A DNA stretch of 64,000 nucleotides. Origin: Morchella semilibera (taxonomy: Eukaryota; Ascomycota; Pezizomycetes; Pezizales; Morchellaceae). The notes beneath the pieces are model-generated. The model ran no database searches. It was not told the DNA's origin and worked only from the letters and a program-made list of their open reading frames with translations. This document shows, one piece after another, positions 49,650 to 59,051 of the stretch. Each line of letters begins with the position of its first letter. Position 1 is the stretch's first letter. The position numbers and the translations under genes are program-made. The stretch covers positions 62,001 to 126,000 of the forward strand of contig CM018603.1 of NCBI GenBank assembly GCA_009192285.1, in the 5' to 3' direction.

Positions 49650-49937
49650 CATTAATCGAGACCCTTTGACAGGTCGAAATGATCGCCTAATCCAGCGATT
49701 TCGTGTGTGGGCGCATACGTGTATTTTTTTTTTGAAAAGCCATGTACTCTACTGTACAGTAATATAATTCTATAATCTATTTTACATCGAACCTCACTAT
49801 AATATAAACCTGGTAAATTATAAATCTATAAATTCGTGGCGTTAGTATACATGTAGTTATATCTATTATGCCAAGGACTAGAGTAATCTCCTAAAGGCAA
49901 ACCTCCAGAGATATACCGTGTAGTATGTAAAACCAGC

Positions 49938-49966
49938 TCCCCCTCCCCCTCCCCCTCCCCCTCCCC
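49938..49966. repeat. CCCCCT hexanucleotide microsatellite
   Basis: Almost five uninterrupted CCCCCT units followed by a CT-rich tail (TTCTTCTTT), about 290 bp after the stop of the phytase-like gene. Confidence 0.9.
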
Positions 49967-50233
49967 TTCTTCTTTTTTTTATTTATATGATTTTAAAAAA
50001 TATATTTATAAGAAATCCCCACTAAAGAATAATTACTACATAAGGCAACCACGTTCCCGCACCCATACCCGAGGAGGACGGACCATTGGCATAGCTGCAT
50101 AGGGCATTTGAAGCTACATACATACCTACATGTATGTACTGTACTATGGGTAAGTTTGAGAGCTCAGTCGGTGTCGCCAGACTTACCCCTACACCCCCGC
50201 ACAGTAGTAGGTACCTACATGTACCCGCGTACA

Positions 50234-50320
50234 GGAAGAACCAGAAAATGCAAGTGAAAATACGGGAATTATTTGTATGGAGCGCCATACAAATAACCCT
50301 ATCGCATTTCTGGTTCTTCC
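50234..50320. other. Long hairpin (possible small-RNA precursor or foldback remnant)
   Basis: GGAAGAACCAGAAAATGC (50234-50251) pairs with GCATTTCTGGTTCTTCC (50304-50320) with one bulged A, and TTATTTGTATGG (50269-50280) pairs perfectly with CCATACAAATAA (50285-50296) around a 4-base loop. A small asymmetric internal loop separates the two stems. Confidence 0.55.
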
Positions 50321-51119
50321 CCCATATCCCCAAGTAAGTATCTATGGCATTAGCATCTGGGACGCCGAGACTTTATGGTAAGCAGGGACTTAGGGTCTGG
50401 GGCTGGGGTCCTACCCTGATATTGGTCGTCCCACAACCCTAACCCACTTGGCGAACTATCACCAGTTTTATAGTTCAGAGCAATATTTACCAAAGATGAT
50501 TCATGAGTAATGTGTTCTCTTACTCACCGATTTACTCATCTCATAGAATTGTGAATAATCTTGTTGTGGTCGATCGGTTGCCCTCCAACGAAAATAACTT
50601 GCGCACCACTATTACGCCTATTCCTGCGCCCGGATGAAACAATTAATGGCTGTTTTTCTTGTTGTCTGCCAAGACATTCCTGCCACGCCTACCCCCTTCA
50701 TTCATCGCCGTTCTCCTCTTCTCCCTTTTACTCCTCAACGCCAAAATGCCATACATACGACCCAGCATATAACTACTTTTTCGAAAGAACCAGTATCATC
50801 ATCATCATCTCCTCACATTCAGCTTCAAAATCAGGTAAATCTCGACTCGATATCTTGCACTGGAACGGCCGTCTATGGGGACGGCAATGGGAAGGAAGCA
50901 TGGCTCGGCTAACAGCCCATCGGTCGGCAATCAGGTCGTAGTCTCGCCACCATTCTCAACTCACACCCCAAATTCAAAATCGACAAAATTCCGCCATAAC
51001 CAGAAAAAAAAATCGCCACGTACATATTCTAACACTCAATATCATATCATTTTTTTTTCTGATTAAATACCAACAAATTTCTGTTTAACTATATCTTCAT
51101 CTTCACTCCCTCCTTCAAA

Positions 51120-51596
51120 ATGAACACAGATCCACACTCCCCACCATCTCCTGGCTCGACAACTTCGGAGACACCTTCAAACCACTATTCGGAAGTGCCC
51201 ACTGAGCCTATTCCTGCTAGCGAGATCCTTCGCTGGAACGAACATATGACTAGGCGAAAGCACTTTCTCTCCGACTATGAGCGCTACAATCCTGTCCAGA
51301 ACATGCATGCACTTGCAAATCATGTTTTCGATCTCTCTGAGAACGTACACAGCATATCTAACCAAGTAACTGTTTCGGGTCGGACCTTGGGGTTTGTCCA
51401 AGAGCACACCAGGGATACAGCAGATTCTCTACGCTCGGTTGGAGAAGAATTGACACGGTTGAAGGGGGATGTGGAGGGACTTAAGGGAGAGATTGGAGAA
51501 TTAAGAGGTTTATTTGAGGAGAGTAGACGCGAGACTCAGCAAGGTTTTGCAGAGCTCAAGGGGATGATGCAGATGCTCATGGGGATCAGGGCTTAG
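51120..51596 (+). CDS. Small coiled-coil protein, unknown function
   Basis: Intact 158-aa ORF after a CT-rich leader (TCTTCACTCCCTCCTTCAAA then ATG). The N-terminal ~35 residues are Ser/Pro/Thr-rich. From about residue 65 to the end the sequence is heptad-like and charged (LANHVFDLSENVHSISNQV, SVGEELTRLKGDVEGLKG, EIGELRGLFEESRRET), predicting a long coiled coil that ends FAELKGMMQMLMGIRA. No signal peptide or membrane segment. I do not recognise the family. Codon use and composition look like a real gene rather than chance. Confidence 0.7.
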   Translation: MNTDPHSPPSPGSTTSETPSNHYSEVPTEPIPASEILRWNEHMTRRKHFLSDYERYNPVQNMHALANHVFDLSENVHSISNQVTVSGRTLGFVQEHTRDTADSLRSVGEELTRLKGDVEGLKGEIGELRGLFEESRRETQQGFAELKGMMQMLMGIRA

Positions 51597-54500
51597 GTGT
51601 GTTACCCCCTTCTAGCATATAAAGTCTTTTGCTGCAGGCACAGCAACTGAGAGTGTTATCAAACCATAGCATTGGGACGGCGTTATTTCGGATTATGGTA
51701 AAGGTGCATTTTTTTGGTTTGGAACTTTGGTGTTATTTCTTTTTGGACTTTCCTCTGTGAAGACTTCTTGTTTTCCACCCTCCTTCCACGGCGTAAAGCA
51801 CTTTGTGTGTTATCATCGACCGGTTCGAGATATCCCGTGCAGTACATATTGCAGCCTTTCTTCCTGGCGAGGCGTTTTATGTTATGGTAGCGGAGTATGT
51901 TGCTGGTTGATTCTTATTTACATGCGAACTTACTGTCACTCTACTTTATTTCGTGGATGGAGGAGATTAACTGCTATATATCTGACAGGGAAGTGTCAGT
52001 TCATTGTTTTTGTTTATACCCCCTGGATGACTTCTCTTAACTAGAGCTCCTTGCACATGATCACTCCTGTGTATGAAGTTATAGTGTATGGGGAAGGCGT
52101 TGTTTATTGTACTATCAGTGGACAAGATGCAACAGGAATTGTTCTTGCGTTTTTTTATTTCTTTGGTTCTTCTTTTCCTTGGTAGTAGAGACTTTGCGCA
52201 AATGGAGCCAGCTCTATATTCCGATTACCTGATTGGCAGGCTATGGGATCGGCACCTATCAGGTTACCGGAAAATGGGGCTGGCTCCATTTGCGCAAAGT
52301 CTAGTGTTTCGGGGGTTGCTTATTGTTATAATGTTTTTTTCCTTGTTTTTTTTGTTTTTTAAAATATTAACGTTTTATTCTAAACTTGCTGCAAGTGAGT
52401 GGAGACTACCCGGATTAACAAGACTCACATCAACACGGCGCACGGCTTAGTATAGGTTACCACTGAAAGAATGCATATATAAGGTGAGTTATTGCTTGAG
52501 TTTATGGAATTGGGAACAGGGGAGGGACAGAATTGGCAGACAAGCGATTAATTCGCATTTCCTCAAATATTCAATGGAATGTTTTTATTGATGCATGTTG
52601 TCGTTTACGAATGCCAATACCGCAACCGGCCATCTAACAGAACGAAGAATTTGTGAGCATTCCGTCTACACTCGATTGGGGGTAGCCCATGCGGTCGTGG
52701 GGAAGTTTATCAAGCTGTGGGAAATACATCAAGAAAGGAGTGTGGTACCTAGATGATCTGGCTCTCGTTCAGATGGGACTTTTTCTGTTACATTTAGGCC
52801 TCTGACAAAAATCAGACTCTAGCTATAAGGGATATTGAGAGGTAGTGGTGAAGGTTTTTTCTACCACCGCCACCACGCTGTTTCTTCGGAAGATACATGT
52901 TGGTCTCAACGTGATATCTTGGATATCTTGGCAGAATAGGTGCGGTTGGGATTAGTGAGGCCCGACGCCAGTCTTGGCACGGTTTCCGGTCGCCTAATTC
53001 ACCTCCACCTCCCCGCCCCGAGTATCTTCCTGCCTCCTACCTACCTCCATATTGCACCTATACCAACGTCTATATAGATTCCCAATTTTGAAACCCATTT
53101 CACCCCGGAATCAAATCCTAAATCGATGCCTAATTGGGCGACGCCCAAGCCAGCGCCCAACCTGCGCCCAATTCAATGACTTATACAGAGTAAGGCAGGC
53201 AGTTAGGAAGGAAAGGATGTAAATAAATTTTATATAGAATTGTATAGAAATGAATGGGGACGGTCTCGCGCGGGCATGGTTGCCGCCTGAATTGTCCAAT
53301 CGTCGTTTTACCCGCTGAAAGGGCGTACAAGTTCTACCATGATTTCTGCAAAAGGTACCCGCGGCCGGGTCTGTAAGCAAACCGACTATATCGCCCCTAC
53401 TCCTATCTCGCCCAATAAGCCCTATGTAAACCAAAATGAGATTTATTTTCTTTTCATATTATGACGTTTGATATGGGAATATTGGACAGGACTTTGTTAA
53501 CATTGGCTGGCATTAAGCAGTGAGCGAACCAGATGGGGTGTAACTTATATACTTCCTATAAGGCAGTCACATAAGTACATAAGAAGTATGTGTGTACCGA
53601 ACATAGAGTCCTAGGTACTTGCAACAAATATTACAAGACTTAGTACAAAAGATCCCTTGCTTCAAGGTGACATGTCGCTAATAATTTTAGCCACCCGGTA
53701 TGTTTTTGAACCAATGAAATAATTTGAAATTATTGACTTTGGAAACTGCTCTCTTGCTCAGGGGGAGTATAAATGGGTATAATCCCCAAGGCCTAATAGC
53801 TTCACTAAAAAAAAAAATAGTCTGGACAACTTCTAGAAAATATATCCTGGTTGGTTGAAAAGTTATTAGATTGTCTTTAACTAGATTGGGCGCATCATAC
53901 CCATATAACGGTCACATATGTGTACCGGATCGACAGTGCAGAACTCGATCCTAGGTACACACTAAAACTAAGCATAATAAATATGACTATGCCTCGGAAG
54001 CCAAAAACCCACACTTTCTTGCTGATGACTATTCGAGTGATGTTCTATGATGCTGACTCGCAGCTTTTTACGTGCTGCCTGGAGCCAGCCACTAATGAAT
54101 TATATAAACCGTCTCACAAGTTCATGGCGCATGCACCTTCCTTCCTACTAGAGGACAGTTATGGGTGTTTCAGACCCGTTCGATATTAGTAGGTAAGTGA
54201 GACGTAGTAACCTTCAGGCTAGAGGCCACTGGGCAAAGGTGCAAAAATAGAAAAGAGTGCAAACCTTTCACCATTTCCCTGAGTATCGCCAAGCTTTTCT
54301 CAGACCCCCCCACGCGCCTGCCGCGCGCAGCTTGCCTGAACACCCGCAATGCAATATAGTGGTCGTGTTTGGAAAGTCGTAACTAAATGGACTCCACAAA
54401 GCGATTAGTTTCTTTTTTAGAAGTGGTGGTCAGGCTCGAACCCTCGATATAACTGGTTAGGAGCAACGCCATTTTAGAGAACTTTCTTTTTTGGTACAGG

Positions 54501-54663
54501 GGGCAGCGCCAGCATCGGGTTTCATTATATCCCATGAACCCCCTGGCCTGGCCGTACAGAGTACTATATAGCATTGCCGACGGAATCTCCTCTAGTCTGG
54601 CTGACGGCCACGGAAAGTCCTCCATATCGGAACCTCAAGCTCAACTCTTTCGTCAACTTTAAG
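51597..54663. other. Gene-free stretch with a foldback element
   Basis: No supported gene in 3 kb. The ORFs 51727-52044 and 52088-52450 fall in the 3' flank and contain the foldback at 52190-52301. Around 54430 a reverse B-box (GGGTTCGAGCCTG) looks like tRNA-derived debris. The right end is the promoter of the first zinc-finger gene. Confidence 0.5.
52190..52301. mobile_element. 112-bp foldback element with perfect 23-bp arms
   Basis: GACTTTGCGCAAATGGAGCC and three further bases (52190-52212) are exactly complementary to 52279-52301. Inner arms CCGATTACCTGAT and ATCAGGTTACCGG continue the pairing with one mismatch, so almost the whole element folds back on itself. TA is found next to both ends (TAGA on the left, TA on the right). 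Confidence 0.7.
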
Positions 54664-55201
54664 ATGCCTGTTCAAAACGATGTCGGCTCTAATGAACCGG
54701 TCATGTTCAAGTGCGACAGGACAGATCTTCATGGTAAACTGATCGAGGAGTACGTATTTCAATCAAAGCCGAAGAAATATCCAGGTTATGGCTAGGAACA
54801 TTTTACTTATAAGTGCTGTCCACAGCTTGCCTCACCAATGCTGGAAAGAAACTAGTAAGATTGGGCGTAACGGCAAGCCGGTCTATAAGAAGACTGTTAT
54901 ATGTGTGTTTCCCAAGTGTAAGATGATCTTCAAAAATGCGAGGCAATTCTACCGCCACTACAAGACGGTTCATGTCCGCGCGATGGACGAGAAACTTGAC
55001 TGTACCATTGATGGCTGCCGCCGTACGGGTGGGGAAGGGTTTAGCCGAAAGGATAATCTTATTCAGCACCTGAGGAGTGTTCACGGCGAAGAAATCCCAA
55101 GGAATTTAGTGAGATTCAATGGATGTGGGTATATCGGTTGGGCTAGGACCAGTCACATAAAGGTAATTCCTAGGGACCAGCAGCCGGACAGTGGGGGTTA
55201 A
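54664..55201 (+). CDS. C2H2 zinc-finger protein, tandem copy A
   Basis: Two exons, 54664-54749 (donor GTACGT, phase 2) and 54826-55201, give 153 aa. After a short N-terminus (MPVQNDVGSNEPVMFKCDRT) the intron falls just before LPHQCWKE. Two fingers follow: CVFPKCKMIFKNARQFYRHYKTVH and CTIDGCRRTGGEGFSRKDNLIQHLRSVH, each given here in part, with all Cys and His ligands present. The tail is HGEEIPRNLVRFNGCGYIG. It is probably a nuclear DNA-binding protein of unknown target. The same finger pair and the same intron position occur in the next gene, 1 kb downstream. Confidence 0.75.
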
Positions 55202-56162
55202 GATGTTGGGTTTTTCATGGGCACGGTCTCTTCTATAAATCGATATCTATGTGTCCCTTTTCCATACTGCAATCATTAGTTCTGACTTCGCGCGTGGTTT
55301 GATCTCCTTTGTTTATTCCTAGCCCACATGTACATTTTCTTCGCTGGAAGTTCATCATCCTTTTGTTTTTTCTCTTTTGATGTTTTCTTTATTGAGTCAA
55401 GAGTCTTTTGAACTGTTACTGTCTGGGTCGTCCTAGATTTAGCTGGTTTTATAATTTTCTATCATGTACTAGCTGTTAGCTTTGATATTTGCTTCGTTTC
55501 CCTCCAGAGGAAGTTCATCACCCGCACTTGAGTATACTCGGTTCAGGTAAAAAGAACCTGAACATGCAAGCTGCAAAGCATGGGCCCAATTTTGTGTAGT
55601 TTTTACTAGTAGTGAATCAGAGGTTGTTACCGTTAAAAGTCATTTTTATGTTTTTACCTGACTGAGTACCTATGGTAAATAAGATGAAGCCGAACCATAA
55701 GAAAACCGGGTCCAATTGACTTCGTCCCCGGTACTTACTTCGTACGCATGGGTAGAGTATAGAGGGCAAAACCAGTGGATACCGGTAGATAGGTTCGAGC
55801 CTTGTTCTATGCACTCGGGGCGAGTAAAAAGTGCCGGACAATAAGGGCTTTTGGCTAACCAGTGGGTGCGAGAACTACTGCAAGACTACTACCTGCCCGA
55901 GTATATAACCTACATGTCTAGGGTGTGCTCGAGCCTGAGGTGTGGGCCATGTAGTTTATATACGGGGCCATCCCCCCTCCCCTCTATCCATCCTTTCGCC
56001 CATCCTTTACTCATTCTCATACACCCATCCTCTCCTGATTCGACTGTTAGCCTGCAGCTATACCTACAACTTGCCACATCCACACATCCGCACACACACC
56101 ACACCCATACACACACCACACCCACACCACACCCACACACCACACACCCCCTGTCATCCACC
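55202..56162. other. Spacer between the two zinc-finger genes
   Basis: No gene seen. It holds the 3' flank of copy A, a B-box-like GGTTCGAGCC (about 55795-55805), and a CA-rich leader (56083-56155, CACACC/CACACA units) directly before the ATG of copy B. Confidence 0.55.
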
Positions 56163-56939
56163 ATGTCGGAAACTATTGCTGCGAACCGGTAACGCTTTTT
56201 TTTTTAGGCTGCTGACGATCAGGCTCGAGTCCGACCAGAATCAGTCATTTCCTTTGCGGCAACTGTCTCGATTGGGCCCTGCATCATGCGGAGGCGGAAT
56301 CTGGTCTGAACGTGCAGTATCAGCCTAGCCATATTCCTTGTTTCCCCATCCCACCGGCCAATGAAAGCATGGGAAATGAGTCCCAGTCTTCAGCGTCGAT
56401 AACATTGGAGCTCGCTCCACCACTACCGCAACGTCCAAATCCACAAGGTCATAAATGCAGTTTGGTTAATAGTACGGGTAGCCGTCATAGCTTTTGCGAC
56501 CATAGGTTTAGGTACTCATCATTCCATACACATATTTCTTCATTAATTAAAGTCTACTTAAGCTAACAAGTTAAGACTTTGGCCCCATCAATGCCATTGG
56601 CTAAATCTTGCGCTCGCTACCCGCTATCAAACCTGTACAACTGAAATCAATGGCGAAAAATGTTTAAAGACTTTTAAAGGCTACGAGCGGTTTAAGCGGC
56701 ACTATCAAACCGTTCATATCGGCCAAGCCAGACGGGCGAAGCTCAGCTGTACCCACGAAGGCTGCCATCGCGTCGGCGATAAAGGCTTCACACGCAAGGA
56801 TAATCTCACTGATCACATGCGGAAGGTCCACGGAATGAACATTGCGAAGAACCGTGTCCGCTTCATGGGCAGGACTCGGGACGGAATCCCCATTGTCCAG
56901 ACTCAGACCGAGGAAGTCGAAGCCATGGATGAAGAATAA
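56163..56939 (+). CDS. C2H2 zinc-finger protein, tandem copy B
   Basis: Three exons, 56163-56188, 56245-56511 and 56576-56939, give 218 aa, all joints in frame. Exon 1 encodes MSETIAANR. Exon 2 begins HFLCGNCLDWALHHAEAESG, continues with a Ser/Pro-rich part, and ends with GHKCSLVNSTGSRHSFCDH. Exon 3 opens LWPHQCHW and carries fingers CTTEINGEKCLKTFKGYERF...HYQTVH and CTHEGCHRVGDKGFTRKDNL...HMRKVH, then HGMNIAKNRVRFMGRTRDG and an acidic end. The second intron lies at the same place (before L(W)PHQC) as the single intron of copy A, so the two genes are old tandem duplicates. It is likely a nuclear DNA-binding protein, targets unknown. Confidence 0.8.
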
Positions 56940-57812
56940 ACGAAGAGCTATAGTTGTCGACAGCCGTGAGGAAGGACAGGAGTGTTTATCTCTACCATTT
57001 CTTTATCCTCTTACAAGTACCCGAAATCATATTCTTTTTCTGTCTTTGTTTCGTGTAACGCACTCTCTTTTAGTATTTCTCTTTATAGCTTTTTCTTATA
57101 ACTGTCTGGAATATTTATGTTTCCTTCATCTTGTATTACTCTACAGTATATTTCCTTTGTCATTTTACCACAAGGCCTGCGGCTGTCTCATTCGTACACT
57201 ACATGTAACCGTGCCAGTCTACAATCATTAAAAGTTTTTCCTGATAATTATTACGTCGTCGCACTAGTATACATAGCATACACGTGAAGTCAGATACTGG
57301 GACTAAACCCTTTTGGTGATCCTAATATTTGCGTTGAGAAGTATTGTAGTAGCTTTTTTGACTATTGAACACAGGATCTACGTGACCGTCACTCGGATTT
57401 CCAGCTGAAAACTACATGTAAATCCTACAATTTGTACTACGCACATAAAAGACAAAAATTCATACAAGGTCGAGAAATGAGTGGGTTGGTGCCACGTCGT
57501 CCGTAGTATTAGAAGAAAGACCTCTGTCTTGTGATAATTATTATAAAGGCACAATTGCAAGATCTGAGGACGATTCACTATTAACGTTTATTACTGGTCA
57601 TCACACTTAATTATTGGCCCCAAAGGTTAGTAGTAGATACGTTACATATATAACAACCACGCCCCACACCCGGGCCGGGTAATCCCGTCTTCCGCAACCT
57701 CGACTGTCTGTGTAGTACTAAGGCTCGAACCTTTCCAACAAGGCCACCAGTTCCACAGGTCCTGCCCCCACTCATCATCGATCACACTTGCAAAAGGAAA
57801 AAAACAAAAACA
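56940..57812. other. Intergenic stretch
   Basis: No gene seen. It holds the CT-rich 3' flank of zinc-finger copy B, two TACATGTA palindromes (57200, 57413) and a reverse B-box (AGGTTCGAGCCTT, near 57725) about 90 bp before the next coding start. Confidence 0.55.
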
Positions 57813-58474
57813 ATGCGAGCAATCCACCGTCTCCTAGCCTCTCATGGCATCCCAAACAAGGCGAAGTCAGCTCTAGGTAACTACACGTCCAGTGTTGCAT
57901 TCATGCATGCAGTGCAGTGCAGTGCAGTGCGGTGCTAATCGGAGACCAACAAGTTGATAGCTCTTCTCCCGCCAATCCCGCTGTATCGGCGGCTCTTTAG
58001 GGTCCATAGGAAGAAGCTGTCGCCGATGGTATGGCTGTGGGGTGCATGTGTTTGAAGGTAGTTGGCTAAGCAGCTTGGGTGGTATATAGGCACGGTTCTT
58101 CGGGGACGAGTACATCAAGGCCGAGTTTAGGCGTCACAGGAACGTTGAAAACCCACTGCAGATTGTAGGTGTTCTGCCTGAGGGGGTCTGGTTGGGGTGT
58201 TGACGGCGGGATAGGTCGGGTTCTTGAAGGAGTGGCAACTCTATGCGCAGAAGATCGAAGGTGATACATGGCAGGGTGAGAAGCTGGACGAGGAGAAGTT
58301 TAACAAAATGAGTGGTAGGTTCAACTCTCTCTATTTTCCATTCATTGTTACTGGATTCTGACCATCTTCTTAGACCAACAGGTCAGACAGCTCTACGAAT
58401 TAATGAAAGCCATCAAGAACCCACAAGGCGACGGCGAGGAGGGAGAGGGAGGGGATGCTCCAGAGAAGATTTAG
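57813..58474 (+). CDS. SDHAF3: Succinate dehydrogenase assembly factor 3 (ACN9/Sdh7)
   Basis: Five short exons, 57813-57876, 57961-58028, 58090-58164, 58215-58314 and 58374-58474, sum to 135 aa with every joint in frame. The protein begins MRAIHRLLASHGIPNKAKSA, then LLPPIPLYRRLFRVHRKK with the LYR motif of mitochondrial LYR proteins, FFGDEYIKAEFRRHRNVENP, LQIVGFLKEWQLYAQKIEG and DEEKFNKMSDQQVRQLYELM. All these match SDHAF3, which works in the mitochondrial matrix to protect the iron-sulfur subunit SdhB during complex II assembly and is needed for acetate growth. The basic N-terminus fits a targeting signal. No single exon is long enough to show as a normal ORF. An AGTGC repeat (57910-57933) lies in intron 1. 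Confidence 0.92.
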
Positions 58475-59051
58475 GATGTTTTTGTATTATACACTATTAA
58501 CATACCTATATATTCACTTTCGCCCCTTGTCTTAATTGTAGTAGTAGGCAATCGTATCCCTATTGCAGCCTACTTTGCCTGCGAGGATTTATTGGTGTGA
58601 AGGTCTCGGGAATGTTCATGAGATATCACTCGTGATTGGAAAGGTGGTTTTTTTGAGATTATCATTGCCAGCCGGGGAAAATATATCCTCCCATGTAATA
58701 ATTGTGGCAAGGTCTAGACCACTCTTATATCATGTCATTACTGTTGTTTGCCAAGGCTATTACTGTTATAAAAGGGCTATTAAATTCCCTCCTGTATTAC
58801 AAGATGATATGATAAGAATTATATTCGCTGCAAGAGTCAATATTCAGAACAGGTTTTTCTGTATAAAATTCATAATTCTACGTGAGCGATCTAAATTTCT
58901 ACAAGATCTGCAAAAAAAAAAGACCAAAAACCACCATCACCATCACCATAATCCGTCAAGGCGTTTTTTATGACCTGAAAAGACTGTCATTTAAACGATC
59001 ATCCTGGATTGATGTTAGCGCACAGTCTTTGCATTTTCAGAGTAAAATGTC
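58475..59051. other. Intergenic stretch between convergent genes
   Basis: This lies between the ends of SDHAF3 and the minus-strand oxidase. It contains copy B of the dispersed repeat (58634-58793) and a CAT-repeat patch near 58930. No gene seen. Confidence 0.6.
58634..58793. repeat. Dispersed repeat, copy B (partner at 20223-20383)
   Basis: This copy has the same order of landmarks as copy A (GATTGG, GGGGAAAATATAT, TAATAATTGTGG, TAGACCAC, TATAAAAGGGCTA, TAAATTCCCTCCT) in the same orientation. It carries small indels relative to A, so the copies are not recent. Confidence 0.6.

Larger units (their letters stand above)
49650..51119. other. Intergenic stretch with microsatellite and hairpins
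   Basis: No gene recognised. It contains a CCCCCT-type array (49938-49966), three TACATGTA palindromes (49848, 50127, 50216), a strong hairpin (50234-50320), CCCTAACCC at 50437, and the CT-rich leader of the following gene. ORFs at 50561-50941 overlap in three frames and are Ser/Pro-rich low complexity. Confidence 0.55.
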
